Shown here piece by piece: positions 1-9,330 of a stretch of 64,000 nucleotides of DNA (positions within the stretch are counted from its first letter, which is position 1; each line of letters begins with the position of its first letter). A model generated the notes under the pieces. The model was not told the origin of the DNA and searched no databases. It saw only the letters and a list, made by a program, of their open reading frames with translations. This stretch comes from an uncultured Treponema sp. (GTDB lineage: Bacteria > Spirochaetota > Spirochaetia > Treponematales > Treponemataceae), in contig CAMHMJ010000007.1 in NCBI GenBank assembly GCA_946186185.1, positions 38,266 to 102,265 of the forward strand, written 5' to 3'. Both the position numbers and the translations under genes were made by a program.

Positions 1-696
1 AAGGGCTCTGCCATCAGAATCGGTGTAAACACAGGAAGTCTTCCTAAGGATCTGGCTGAAAAAGTTGAAAAAGGCGGGATTTCACGGGCAGAGGCTCTTG
101 CAGAAACTGCAGCCCGGGAATGTCAGGTCTTTGAAGAACTGAAATTTGACCAGTATGTTGTCAGCATGAAGGCAAGTTCCGTTCAGGAAACAATTGATGC
201 AAACGAAGCTTTTGCCAGCCGCTATGATTCACCTTTGCACATTGGTGTTACTGAAGCCGGACCTTTGATTTCCGGAGTTGTAAAATCAACCATAGCCTTT
301 ACTCATCTTCTTTCAGAGGGAATTGGAAGTACAATCCGGGTAAGCCTCTCTTCGGCGCCGGAAAATGAAGTAATTACCGGCCGGGAAATTTTACATGAGT
401 GCGGCTTACGGAAGGGGGGAGTTACTTTAATAAGCTGTCCTAGATGCGGTCGTGAAGGCTTTGATGTTCACTCCTTTGTTGACCGCTGGCAGAACAGGCT
501 TCTTTCAATGGATAAGGAAATTACCGTTGCCATAATGGGCTGCATCGTAAACGGACCGGGGGAAGGAAAGCACGCTGACATCGGAATAGCCGGTGCCGGG
601 GATAAAGCCATTATCTTTAAAAAGGGCGAAATAATACGAACAATTCAGGCAAAAGATGCCGATAAAGTATTTGAAGAAGAATTGTCTTCTCTTTAG
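1..696 (+). CDS. ispG: 4-hydroxy-3-methylbut-2-enyl diphosphate synthase, C-terminal part
   Basis: This is the last 231 residues of IspG (GcpE), the [4Fe-4S] enzyme that converts MEcPP to HMBPP in the cytosolic MEP isoprenoid pathway. The frame is open from base 1, so the start lies outside the window. RIGVNTGSL is visible at the left edge. The two cluster segments SCPRCGREGF and GCIVNGPGEG carry the three cysteines that bind the cluster in characterised IspG enzymes. The C-terminus ends normally, about 45 residues after the last cluster motif. The next gene starts 61 nt downstream on the same strand with its own weak ribosome site (AAGG), so the two may or may not be co-transcribed. The family assignment is secure; only the 5' end is missing. 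Confidence 0.96.
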   Translation, partial: KGSAIRIGVNTGSLPKDLAEKVEKGGISRAEALAETAARECQVFEELKFDQYVVSMKASSVQETIDANEAFASRYDSPLHIGVTEAGPLISGVVKSTIAFTHLLSEGIGSTIRVSLSSAPENEVITGREILHECGLRKGGVTLISCPRCGREGFDVHSFVDRWQNRLLSMDKEITVAIMGCIVNGPGEGKHADIGIAGAGDKAIIFKKGEIIRTIQAKDADKVFEEELSSL

Positions 697-757
697 TTTA
701 AGTTATTTTAATACTGTAAAATGCCCAGCTGTGCAATTTACATATTAAGGCAAAAAA

Positions 758-1873
758 ATGAAAAATCTCATAATTCTTTCCGTTTTCTTTTGTATCTCTT
801 TCTGCGGTTTTGCTTCACCTGTGGTAAAGCCCGATTATATAATTACTGACAAAAGAATCCTGCAGGACGCAGTTATTGCCTATGAAAATCAGGAGTATGG
901 AGAATGCCTTAAGCTGGTGGAAAGGGCAGAAGCCTACAGACGAAACAAGGTTAGCTGGGAAGTTTCTGTGCTTCAGAATTCTTTTAAGCCTGCTGAAGTA
1001 AAAATGCGGGGGGACAACCTGTTTGATATCATTCCGGTTCTTGAGGAACGCCAGGATTACGATGCCCTGGACATAATTAACCGGTATTTAAAAGTTTTTG
1101 GAGCCGATTATTTTGAAAGCTCTGCTAAAAAGCTGATTGAATACATTAAAAATCACCGGGAGTTTCCGGAGGCTTCATATTTAAAGGGAAAAATTTATCA
1201 GCTGGAAGGTGAATATCAGTTCAGCGAAAAACTTTTCCTTCAGGCCTACAAATATGCTTCAATTCTTGATGTTCCGGACCAGAAATACGATATCCTCTAT
1301 TCTCTTGCCGATATTTCCTACACTCAGAAGGAAATGAAAAAGTATGAAGAATACCTTCTTATGATTTTGAGTTTTGACCGTGCTTTTACAGATACGGCTC
1401 TCCTTAATTCCATGAACAATGTAATTGAAAGCACAAAGCCAGATGCTCTTGAAAAGTTTTTCCTGATGTACAGGGCTTCCAATTACAGGCTTTTGAACGC
1501 ATATTTCAGACTGTCGGAATACTATCTTTCAAAAAATGAAAAGCAGAAGGCTCTGAATTCCGTGGCTCTGGGCGCCCTTACCGGTTTTACCAAAATATAT
1601 GAGATTGTTTCAAAAAGAAATGCTGAATTTGAGTATTCCGGCTTTGAAAAACTGATCCAGGAGGCTTCGGAATACGAAGATCTTGTGGAATGGGGCAAGG
1701 TAAACAACGTGTGGCGCGGCTTTAATGAATTCGGTGACGGCGCCTTCAGAAATAACTGCCCGCTTTTTGCCCTGGCTCTTTTCAACGCAATAAAAGACTC
1801 CAGCCCGGAAGAATACTGGCGGCTGGATGCAGAAAAAAAGATTCTTGTTATAACAGGGGAAGTACAGAGGTAA
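758..1873 (+). CDS. secreted helical-repeat (TPR-like) protein, function unknown
   Basis: A 371-residue protein with a typical Sec signal peptide at residues 1-19 (MKNLIILSVFFCISFCGFAS). There is no clear lipobox. The mature part is a run of amphipathic helices spaced roughly 30-40 residues apart (for example SYLKGKIYQLEGEYQFSEKL and LYSLADISYTQKEMKKYEEY), which looks like degenerate tetratricopeptide repeats. I see no catalytic motif. Such proteins usually act as periplasmic or outer-membrane-associated scaffolds; that is inference. The start is supported by AAGG 8 nt upstream. It sits between ispG and a convergent barrel gene, so the context gives little help with function. Confidence 0.8.
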   Translation: MKNLIILSVFFCISFCGFASPVVKPDYIITDKRILQDAVIAYENQEYGECLKLVERAEAYRRNKVSWEVSVLQNSFKPAEVKMRGDNLFDIIPVLEERQDYDALDIINRYLKVFGADYFESSAKKLIEYIKNHREFPEASYLKGKIYQLEGEYQFSEKLFLQAYKYASILDVPDQKYDILYSLADISYTQKEMKKYEEYLLMILSFDRAFTDTALLNSMNNVIESTKPDALEKFFLMYRASNYRLLNAYFRLSEYYLSKNEKQKALNSVALGALTGFTKIYEIVSKRNAEFEYSGFEKLIQEASEYEDLVEWGKVNNVWRGFNEFGDGAFRNNCPLFALALFNAIKDSSPEEYWRLDAEKKILVITGEVQR

Positions 1874-1955
1874 TTATCCTGGTGCATGGGGAGCCCCGTT
1901 TTCGCCAATTTTTAAGCACAAAAAGTATAAAAAACTAAATTAAGGTAATTATAAA

Positions 1956-3677
1956 CTAGTAATGAAGTCCGATTCCGATGGAGATTTCTTTCCAGTCAGA
2001 GTTTCGCCAGTCCTGAGTCAAATGACCTTTTAATCCCGGCATTTTCTGGCTCAAATCTACACCAAAGCTTCCCCGAACCTCGATTCCGCGCCACTTTAGC
2101 GGATAAATCAGGGCTTCCATTCCGGCTGCATAAAAGCCGTCTTTGTAATGGAAATCCCGGTCTGTGGCTCTGTTTCTTGAAAGGGCTACATCTACAAAAG
2201 GCGAAAGCTGTAATTCCATATTGAAGTATTTTGCAATTTTCCTGATTCCAGGAATCTTCTGAATAAGAGTCATTTCGTCCCAGCGGGCTGTAAAGATGTG
2301 AACCGGAAGGTCAAAATTCATAACGATTGCAGCCGGGCTTTCGCAGGCCTGCTTGTCAAAGTCTTCCGGATAGTTTTCCTTGTCGTAATACTGTTTATCT
2401 TTAATACCTCTCAGTCTTGAACCGAAGGCCTGTTTTCCGTTCAGGTAGGCAAAGGCGTAAATGTCGGTACAGAGACCTGCGTATTTGAAGGCTTTGTAAC
2501 CCTTCAGCTCTGCTTCAAAGCCCGGAATAAAGTGGCTTTTCTGAAGGTTGTAGGAAAAGCTTTCCGTAAGGCTAACGGAAAGGCCGTTTCTGAAGTTTCC
2601 GATCCAGTTTACACGGGAGGTGGAAACCGTCTGTCCGATTGTGAAAACCGGGCTCATTAAATCTTCGTTTACAATTCCGTCCTTATCCCAGTTGTACTTT
2701 GCTTCAATATAAGGGGTATAGTAGATTTTTCCCCAGTCGGTAATTTCCTGAATTACAATCGGAATGGAAAGATTTCCTTCTTCTACAAAATAGGTTCCGT
2801 CTCCGTAATATACTTCTTCGCCGTTTACAATTTCTTCTTCGTAATCAAGATTGCGGATAAAGGACTGCAGGAGCTTTAATTTTACAGAAAAGCTCTGAAA
2901 TGGAAGTTCAAACTGCAGTCCGGTTTTCATATTCCATTCAGGCGTATTTTCCCCGATTGTGTATGAAAGGGAATGACTGTTAATCCAGGTGGTTTCAAAA
3001 ATCCCCATTTTGAACGGAATGTCAAAATCAATGGCAAAACCGAATTTTGCATCTGTGGAACCGTCATCATCTGGTTCAAGACTGAAGTTTACGTCCGTTG
3101 CCATGGTTTCAAGGGAGCCCATGAAGTTGGTATCCTTCATCTTCAGTTTGAAAAGGAAACCGTTGTTGCTGTCGTATTTTGGATATGGCGCACCCAGAAT
3201 GTGAAGGGAATCTTTTGCTTTGACAGAAAGGTCTACATAGTAAAGTTTGTTTTCTTCCTCAACTTGATTTTCCGTGCTGTCTGCTGCTTCAGTGTTGAAG
3301 CCAGTTTTGTTTTCAGAACTATCTGCGCTTCCGGGATTTTCTGTACTTTCCTCAGTTCTGGAAGCGGAATCACTCAGGGAAAAATCCACTTCAACTGTAT
3401 CGAAGGCTCTTGTATTTTCAAGGCGTACCTTAAAATCCTCAAGGTATTCCATGAGGCTGTCTTCATCTTTAAAGGTGCGCTTTTTATCAACGGGAACCTT
3501 GGTCTGCAGTGCGTATTTTCTTGTTTTTCCGGTGAGGTCATAATCAACATTTCTGATTTTATATGAATCAGAATAGGAAAGAGCGGTTGTAAAAAGAAAG
3601 CTAACTGCTGCAATGCTCCTTATAAGCTTTTTTTTGCTGAAAGAAACTGTTTTCACTTTAGTAAGCACCTTTTCCAT
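1956..3677 (-). CDS. outer-membrane beta-barrel protein with N-terminal POTRA-like domain
   Basis: A 573-residue secreted protein. Residues 1-36 form a signal peptide with an unusually long basic n-region. Residues about 38-105 have the beta-alpha-alpha-beta look of a single POTRA domain (YKIRNVDYDLTGK, then LENTRAFDTVEVDF), as in Omp85/TamA proteins. A Ser/Glu/Asn-rich linker follows at about 108-145. The rest alternates aromatic and polar residues, as expected of a 14-16 strand barrel, and ends in the aromatic-terminated strand SIGIGLHY. It is the last gene of a minus-strand operon with two glycosyltransferases and an initiating sugar-phosphate transferase, and overlaps the latter by 20 nt. 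That suggests a role in exporting or anchoring a surface glycan, but it could equally be a general TamA-like factor. Confidence 0.8.
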   Translation of the reverse strand: MEKVLTKVKTVSFSKKKLIRSIAAVSFLFTTALSYSDSYKIRNVDYDLTGKTRKYALQTKVPVDKKRTFKDEDSLMEYLEDFKVRLENTRAFDTVEVDFSLSDSASRTEESTENPGSADSSENKTGFNTEAADSTENQVEEENKLYYVDLSVKAKDSLHILGAPYPKYDSNNGFLFKLKMKDTNFMGSLETMATDVNFSLEPDDDGSTDAKFGFAIDFDIPFKMGIFETTWINSHSLSYTIGENTPEWNMKTGLQFELPFQSFSVKLKLLQSFIRNLDYEEEIVNGEEVYYGDGTYFVEEGNLSIPIVIQEITDWGKIYYTPYIEAKYNWDKDGIVNEDLMSPVFTIGQTVSTSRVNWIGNFRNGLSVSLTESFSYNLQKSHFIPGFEAELKGYKAFKYAGLCTDIYAFAYLNGKQAFGSRLRGIKDKQYYDKENYPEDFDKQACESPAAIVMNFDLPVHIFTARWDEMTLIQKIPGIRKIAKYFNMELQLSPFVDVALSRNRATDRDFHYKDGFYAAGMEALIYPLKWRGIEVRGSFGVDLSQKMPGLKGHLTQDWRNSDWKEISIGIGLHY

Positions 3678-5130
3678 TGATTACAACCCAGACGGTCTTG
3701 ATTAAAATCCAGATATCCAGCCACAAAGACCAGTTTTGAATATAGAAGGAGTCAAGATTTATGCGCTCTTCGTACCCGGTATCGCTGCGGCCGGAAATCT
3801 GCCACATGCCGGAAAGTCCCGGAGTTACGCTGAGTACATATTCAGCACTGTCTCCGTATTTTTCAATTTCGTCTCTGGTAACCGGGCGAGGGCCTACAAA
3901 GCTCATCTGTCCGGATAGAATGTTGAAAAGCTGAGGAAGCTCATCCAGACTGGTCTTCCTTAAGAAAGACCCGAATTTTGTAACCCGAGGGTCATTTACG
4001 AATTTTCGTTCCCGTTCCCATTCTTCCTTCATTTCTGGATTTGTTCGAAGAATTTCTTCCAGCATTTCCTGACTGTTTTTATACATTGAGCGGAATTTCC
4101 AGCACTTAATTTCTTTACCCCGTTTTCCGACACGCTTGTGACCGTAGAAAACCGGTCCCGGAGAGGTGAGTTTAACTCCAAGGGCAAGAACCAGCATTAC
4201 CGGAATAAGAACCGGAAGGAAGATTACAATCAGAAGAATGTCGATAAGACGTTTAATAAGCAGATTGTATTTTTTTGTAAGCTCGTGGGTTGCGCTGAAT
4301 GCCAGAATACCGCCCATGTCCCGAAGATGAAGGGAGGTGGTAAGGGAATCCTGATTCTTTGAACAGGTAATTGTATATCTGTAGTAAGAAGCAACCGGTT
4401 TTATGTTTCCCTCGTAATCGCAGAGAATTGCAACCTTGATGTGAAGATGACGGATGATTTCAAGAATTTCCTTTGAATCCGGGAAAACCGGGATTCCGTC
4501 CTTCATTGAGCAGTCTGTTGCGGTGCTGTCAATGATGATTGCAGGCTTGTAGCCCAGGGCTTTTCTTTTTAAAAGACGCTGAATCACGGTGTCTGCGCTG
4601 TTTCCGGTAGTGTAGATAACGGCTGGAACACCCCACCACTTAAAGTGTCCGTAAATGTGGCGGGCAACTTCCCGAAAGCCCGGAAGAAAAATTGTGGTAA
4701 AAGGAATGGCAAGACAGAATGAAAAAATTGCGGCTTTTTTTGAGGTATCCTTCAAAATTCGTTCTGCAACAGCGGCGGAAAAGAAGCCGTCTCCGTTCTG
4801 TATGATTATGCTCAAAATAATTCCGATGAAACAGAAGGCTGAACAGATGGAAAGCTTTCTTACTTCATCGGAAGGGCTTACCATAATTCCCGGGTAAAGC
4901 CCTGCTGCATAGTAAACGATTAAAATCAGGGGGAAATAATAGCTGTAGTTTACAAACGATTTGAAGTTTACGGCTTCTGAGTCAATAATGTTTGCTATAA
5001 AGAAGGAAAGACCGATGCACATAAAGAGCATTGCGGCATCCGCAGCCATAATCATTATGCCGGAAAGAAATGAACTGGTTCTCCGTTTATAGTTTTTTCT
5101 GAAATATGTTATAAAATCGTTTGTAGTCAT
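3658..5130 (-). CDS. polyprenyl-phosphate sugar-1-phosphate transferase (WbaP type)
   Basis: A 490-residue membrane enzyme of the WbaP/undecaprenyl-phosphate galactose phosphotransferase family, which loads the first sugar phosphate on undecaprenyl phosphate for O-antigen or capsule repeat units. The N-terminal part (about 20-150) has hydrophobic segments, and the middle holds a CoA-binding-like region. The C-terminal catalytic domain (about 290-490) shows KRLIDILLIVIFLPVLIPV, LTSPGPVFYGHKRVGKRG, CWKFRSM, TSLDELPQLFNILSGQMSF and VGPRPV, all hallmarks of the bacterial sugar transferase family. It begins 4 nt after the preceding glycosyltransferase and overlaps the barrel gene, so the operon is tight. 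The exact sugar cannot be read from the sequence. Confidence 0.93.
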   Translation of the reverse strand: MTTNDFITYFRKNYKRRTSSFLSGIMIMAADAAMLFMCIGLSFFIANIIDSEAVNFKSFVNYSYYFPLILIVYYAAGLYPGIMVSPSDEVRKLSICSAFCFIGIILSIIIQNGDGFFSAAVAERILKDTSKKAAIFSFCLAIPFTTIFLPGFREVARHIYGHFKWWGVPAVIYTTGNSADTVIQRLLKRKALGYKPAIIIDSTATDCSMKDGIPVFPDSKEILEIIRHLHIKVAILCDYEGNIKPVASYYRYTITCSKNQDSLTTSLHLRDMGGILAFSATHELTKKYNLLIKRLIDILLIVIFLPVLIPVMLVLALGVKLTSPGPVFYGHKRVGKRGKEIKCWKFRSMYKNSQEMLEEILRTNPEMKEEWERERKFVNDPRVTKFGSFLRKTSLDELPQLFNILSGQMSFVGPRPVTRDEIEKYGDSAEYVLSVTPGLSGMWQISGRSDTGYEERINLDSFYIQNWSLWLDIWILIKTVWVVINGKGAY

Positions 5131-5134
5131 AGCC

Positions 5135-6247
5135 TTAATATTTTAACTTCTTAATTGTTTCTTGTACAGTAGTTTTAAATTCGCTTATGAATCTTTCTTC
5201 AGTAAAGGAATTTGCATGGGCAATTATTTCGTCTTTTTTGAAAACTCCTTCTGAATCAAGTGTTTCGAACTTAAGGATTGCATCTGCAAGGCTGTCTGTT
5301 TCCTGTTTTTCAAAGAAAAGCCCGGTTTTTCCGTCTACAACGGTTTCAAGGGCACCGCCTTTTCCAAAGGCAATTACAGGGGTTCCGCAGGCCTGTGCTT
5401 CAAGAGGAACAAAGCCGAAATCTTCCTCGGCACAGAAAAGAAGGGCGCGGCATCTCTGAAGGTGATTTTCAAGAACATCGTCCGGTGCCCGGCCAAGGAA
5501 AGTGATATTTTTATCTTTTCCCGCAAGCTTTTTAAGGTTTTCCATTTCGCTTCCGCCGCCGATAACAACAAGCTTTTTTCCAAGCTTTTTGCAGGCGCTT
5601 ACGGCAAGGTCAATTCGTTTGTAGGGAACTAATCGGCTGAAGGCAACATAAAAATCTTCACGGTGTGTATCTGAAGGATGAAAGCGGCTTGTGTCCACCG
5701 GGAGGTAGATTACTTTTGCGTCTCTGTTCCAGAACTTTTTAATGCGTCGGGAAATGAACTTTGAATTTGCAATGAGGGTGTCTACCCGCTGGCTTGAAAC
5801 ATAGTCCCAGAGCCTTAAGGCCGGAATCTGGCGGTTCATAAAGAATCTGGTCAGGCGGCCGCTTCGTTTTCTGTAATCAAAGAAAAGGTCCCAGGCATAA
5901 CGCATTGGAGAGTGAATGAAAGCAACATGAGGAACCATGGGTGGAGTGATAACTCCCTTTGCACAGCAGGAAGATGAAGAAATTACAAGATCGTAACCGG
6001 TAAAATCAAAGGATTCAAAGGCTGCCGGCATAAGGGAAAGAAGTTTTGTGTAGATTTTTGAGGAAAAAGGTATTTTCTGAACGAAGGATGTGTGAATTGT
6101 GCAGTTTTTAAAATGCTCACCCATCTTCTTTTTGTTATAGACCAGGGTGAAAATTTCTGCTTCCGGGTAGATTTTTAGAAGGTATTCTACAAAAAGCTCG
6201 GCACCGCCGTAATTTACAAGCCAGTCGTGAACGATTGCAACGCGCAT
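5135..6247 (-). CDS. GT4 glycosyltransferase (WbaZ-like)
   Basis: A 370-residue cytosolic retaining glycosyltransferase of the GT-B/GT4 fold. It opens with MRVAIVHDWLVNYGGAEL, typical of mannosyltransferase-like WbaZ proteins. The acceptor lobe has VPHVAFIHSPMRYAWD. The donor lobe begins near residue 205 (YVAFSRLVPYKRIDLAV) and has the E-x7-E type motif region EEDFGFVPLEAQACGTPVIA. A strong GGAGG lies 7 nt before the ATG, and the start overlaps the upstream stop in a TAATG junction. It probably adds a hexose to the lipid-linked unit begun by the WbaP-type enzyme downstream. Sugar specificity is not determinable. Confidence 0.9.
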   Translation of the reverse strand: MRVAIVHDWLVNYGGAELFVEYLLKIYPEAEIFTLVYNKKKMGEHFKNCTIHTSFVQKIPFSSKIYTKLLSLMPAAFESFDFTGYDLVISSSSCCAKGVITPPMVPHVAFIHSPMRYAWDLFFDYRKRSGRLTRFFMNRQIPALRLWDYVSSQRVDTLIANSKFISRRIKKFWNRDAKVIYLPVDTSRFHPSDTHREDFYVAFSRLVPYKRIDLAVSACKKLGKKLVVIGGGSEMENLKKLAGKDKNITFLGRAPDDVLENHLQRCRALLFCAEEDFGFVPLEAQACGTPVIAFGKGGALETVVDGKTGLFFEKQETDSLADAILKFETLDSEGVFKKDEIIAHANSFTEERFISEFKTTVQETIKKLKY

Positions 6248-7350
6248 TATTTTTCCTCCAGGGTTTTATGAATGATAGAGTAGGTTCTTGAAAAAGAATA
6301 GATTTCTGGAATTTCAAGCTTTGTGCTGCATATTTCATCCAGCTTCAAAAGTTTTTCTTCCAGGGAAGATGCATTTCCAGTTTCAAAAAAGGTTACCGGA
6401 AAGTCTTTGTAGATTTCCCGGAAAACCGGAATGTCGCTTAAAATTACATGGGTTCCAAGACTCAGGGCTTCAAGGGGCGGCATTCCAAAGCCTTCGTAAA
6501 AGCTTGGCTGAACAAGAACCCGGGCTTTCTGGTAGGTCTCCTTTAGTTTTTCCTGGTTTACCTTTCCGGTAAATATTACAGAACCCTCCGGAGCCGTTTC
6601 AATTTTTTCGAATATGGAATTATCAGCAGTCCTGAAGTTATCCCTGTTTCCAACGATTACAAGCTTTGAGGAAAGCCCTTTCTTTTTAGCCTGAAGAAAG
6701 GCTGTGAGGAGGGTGCTTAAGCCCTTGTGCTTTTTTATGTTTCCTACGAATAAAATCACATCGTCTTTTGGGGCAGGTTGCTGGCTCGCGGCTCCCATTG
6801 AAACGGCAGCGCTGCCGGCGGATTTATTAGTTGTTTCATCCTTAAACCAGTCGGGAAGGGCGTTATAGGTGCAGATAACCGGAGTGTTTTTTAAAGCCCT
6901 TTTCAGATGATACTGGATTCGTTCTGCAGAAAAGTTTGATACTGTGAATACTGCCTTTGATTTTTTACAGGCTCGCATGTAAAAATATTTTCTGATTAAG
7001 GTTCCCGCCTTTCCTGCAAGCCCCGGAACATCCAAAAATACTACATCGTGAATTGTGGTGAATACCGGGATTTTTATTCCTCCGGGAATGTTGCAGTAGG
7101 GACTGTAGTACACGTCGCATTCATTGATTTCTTTAAGCAGATTTTTTGGAAAAGAGTACATTTCTTTTATTGAAAAGCATTTTTCGTTATATTCAAGGAG
7201 CCTGCAATTTTCTGTTTTATATGGTTCAAGCTGTTCTTTTGTTCCAAGAAGAACACACTGATTTTCTTTAATAAAATATGGAAGCAGAGCGGAAAGATAG
7301 GAGCCGATGCCGCCGCTGTCCGTCATTCTGATATCGATGGCGATTTTCAT
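6247..7350 (-). CDS. GT4 glycosyltransferase
   Basis: A 367-residue GT4-family glycosyltransferase and first gene of the minus-strand operon that continues to the WbaP-type enzyme. The N-terminal lobe has the short start MKIAIDIRMTDSGGIGSY and TTIHDVVFLDVPG. The donor lobe has VILFVGNIKKHKGLSTLL and the conserved SFYEGFGMPPLEALSLGTHV. An Ala/Ser-rich low-complexity insert at about 174-196 (NKSAGSAAVSMGAASQQPAP) separates the lobes and is not part of the family core. No good ribosome site precedes the ATG, and AT-rich promoter-like DNA lies in the 71 nt gap to the divergent gene. The acceptor and donor are unknown. Confidence 0.9.
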   Translation of the reverse strand: MKIAIDIRMTDSGGIGSYLSALLPYFIKENQCVLLGTKEQLEPYKTENCRLLEYNEKCFSIKEMYSFPKNLLKEINECDVYYSPYCNIPGGIKIPVFTTIHDVVFLDVPGLAGKAGTLIRKYFYMRACKKSKAVFTVSNFSAERIQYHLKRALKNTPVICTYNALPDWFKDETTNKSAGSAAVSMGAASQQPAPKDDVILFVGNIKKHKGLSTLLTAFLQAKKKGLSSKLVIVGNRDNFRTADNSIFEKIETAPEGSVIFTGKVNQEKLKETYQKARVLVQPSFYEGFGMPPLEALSLGTHVILSDIPVFREIYKDFPVTFFETGNASSLEEKLLKLDEICSTKLEIPEIYSFSRTYSIIHKTLEEK

Positions 7351-7421
7351 AAGAATGTTATATCATATATATAGAATAAAAACTATAGATAAAAAAACTT
7401 AAAAATGTTAAAACTATCAGT

Positions 7422-9308
7422 ATGTTTCGTATGCAAAGTAGAAGAGTAATTGCTTTTCTGTGCTTTTTGAATCTTTTTCCCCTTTGTGCACAGGTTTTTC
7501 AGGTATATTCTTCAAACCAGCTTATTCCGTTCTCAAGTCCGGTTTACGACGCCCTGATTACGCTTTTCAATGAAAAAGGAATGAGTACTTTTGCAACTAA
7601 TGCTCCTTTGACTGGCGGAGAACTTAAATTCTATCTTGAACTTCTGGATTTTGATTCCCTTACGGACTCTTCAAAGGAAATTTACAGACAGCTTGAGGCT
7701 TACCTTACCCCGGAGCTTGAAAAAAGGAAAAATACAGTAAAGGTGGGTGGAGCATTTTTCGGTTTTGAAACCATAGCTAGTCCGGCACTTCTTGGAAAAA
7801 CCTCTGATGCCCTGGACTGGAGCTTTGCTACGGATTACACGGGACATAAAAATTCCGTTGACAGCTATGATATTCTTTCAAAAGAAGAGTACAGGAGTGA
7901 CACAGGCTATAAGTGGTCTGAAGTCGACCCGGAACACCCGGAAAACAGACCGGAGATAACATACGAGGACTCCAACTATATTTCTTCATCAGAATTCTGG
8001 AGAAATCCGGCTTCCACATCGGTTCTCACTTTTCCAGTATATCTTGGCTGGGGTTCTGCATTCTTTGCTTCCGCAGATCCGGGAATCGGAAAAAGCCTAT
8101 GGGGAATGAGCGGAGACGGGAACTTTTCAAACCTTGTTACATCTGGAGACGACCTTGATTTTCTGTGGCCCCGGAATGGAAACGGTACCCTTGGATATCA
8201 GGGAAAGGGCTGGGGAACCAATTTAAGTGTTTTCAGAAGCGGTATGGAGTCAGGAAGAAGCATTATGGGCTCCAGCGTATACAGTTCTTCCTTTGAAACT
8301 GAAGGGGTTGTAAAATTCAATCTTTACTCTCCACGAATAAAATACAATCTTGATGTTGTTGAAGTAAATACGAATAAATACCTTTACATGCATTCCATCA
8401 ACGTGCGGCCATATTTTAAGTGGCTCAGAATGGAAGTAACGGAAGCCACCTTTGTGGACGGACCTTTTGAAATGAAGTTCCTGAATCCGCTTATGATAAT
8501 GCATTCCTTCGGCTCCTGGTCGGACAGCGATTACTGCTCTGAAACCGAGGAAAAACTCTACGGCGAGGCTCACATCTGTCAGTACATGGGCTTTAATCTG
8601 GATTTTACTCCTTTTAAGAACTCCCGTCTTTATCTTCTTTATGCACAGAATGAAATTCAGCCCCCTAATGAGCTTGGAAGCACCAACGGAAAATCCATGC
8701 CGGACAGCTTTGCCCTTCAGCTGGGCTATGAACGCACCTTTAGCTGGAACGACGGCTTTTTTACGGGAACCCTTGAAGGAATCTATACAACGCCTTTCTG
8801 CTATATAAAGCAGGGCGCCGGCTGGTCCCTTTATTCTGAGCGTTACGACATGCAGTCAAACTGTTCTTATCCGATACGCTCCTGGATTGGAAGCCCTTTT
8901 GGACCGGACGCAATCGGTGCAAAACTTCGTGTAAAATATACAAAGCTTCATAAATTTTCTGTAGAAACTTCCTATCTTTTTGTGGCTCACGGAACCAATT
9001 CCTTCGGCCTTTTTGATAATCAGATTGAAATTGACGGTCAGAAGTATTCTGCATACTATCCCAGTGTTCTTAGAAAAATGGGTCTTATAAGTGATGAGGA
9101 AGCCGAAAAAATTGCCCGGGCGAAAAATCTTACGGGCACGGTTGAATATACGAACCGTTTCTGCACGGATGTTTCCTATGTGCTTTCGGATAAATTTTCT
9201 TTTGATACACGAATCATATATTCTGTGATTTTTAACAATAAAAATGAAATCGGAGAGACAGCCCAGGGACTTGAAGGCTATCTTTCCTTAAAATATTCTC
9301 TTTTTTAA
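7422..9308 (+). CDS. Wzi-like outer-membrane beta-barrel protein
   Basis: A 628-residue secreted protein with signal peptide to about residue 24 (FLNLFPLCAQVFQ). Residues about 28-100 form a helical N-terminal module (PVYDALITLFNEKGM, LTDSSKEIYRQLEAYL) that recurs in the next gene. The remainder is barrel-like. LRMEVTEATFVDG followed by MKFLNPLMIMH resembles the segment of Wzi-type capsule surface-assembly proteins that precedes their NP motif. In Wzi the barrel helps hold exported polysaccharide on the outer membrane. Its position beside glycan biosynthesis genes fits, but the similarity is distant and seen only by eye. No clear Shine-Dalgarno site precedes the chosen ATG; a second ATG three codons later is possible. 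Confidence 0.72.
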   Translation: MFRMQSRRVIAFLCFLNLFPLCAQVFQVYSSNQLIPFSSPVYDALITLFNEKGMSTFATNAPLTGGELKFYLELLDFDSLTDSSKEIYRQLEAYLTPELEKRKNTVKVGGAFFGFETIASPALLGKTSDALDWSFATDYTGHKNSVDSYDILSKEEYRSDTGYKWSEVDPEHPENRPEITYEDSNYISSSEFWRNPASTSVLTFPVYLGWGSAFFASADPGIGKSLWGMSGDGNFSNLVTSGDDLDFLWPRNGNGTLGYQGKGWGTNLSVFRSGMESGRSIMGSSVYSSSFETEGVVKFNLYSPRIKYNLDVVEVNTNKYLYMHSINVRPYFKWLRMEVTEATFVDGPFEMKFLNPLMIMHSFGSWSDSDYCSETEEKLYGEAHICQYMGFNLDFTPFKNSRLYLLYAQNEIQPPNELGSTNGKSMPDSFALQLGYERTFSWNDGFFTGTLEGIYTTPFCYIKQGAGWSLYSERYDMQSNCSYPIRSWIGSPFGPDAIGAKLRVKYTKLHKFSVETSYLFVAHGTNSFGLFDNQIEIDGQKYSAYYPSVLRKMGLISDEEAEKIARAKNLTGTVEYTNRFCTDVSYVLSDKFSFDTRIIYSVIFNNKNEIGETAQGLEGYLSLKYSLF

Positions 9309-9330
9309 TTCATTATGACAGGGGTTTTAT

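Noticed and set aside
1874..1955. Terminator between the secreted protein and the barrel gene
   Set aside because: GGGG-AG-CCCC is too short a stem for a confident hairpin and lacks a proper T tract.
2973..3566. Long open frame on the plus strand inside the POTRA-barrel gene
   Set aside because: It is antisense to a well-supported gene, is Cys/Phe-rich with no known motif and shows no ribosome site; it is a composition by-product. Similar antisense frames inside the FrdA-like gene (60561-61010) were rejected for the same reason.
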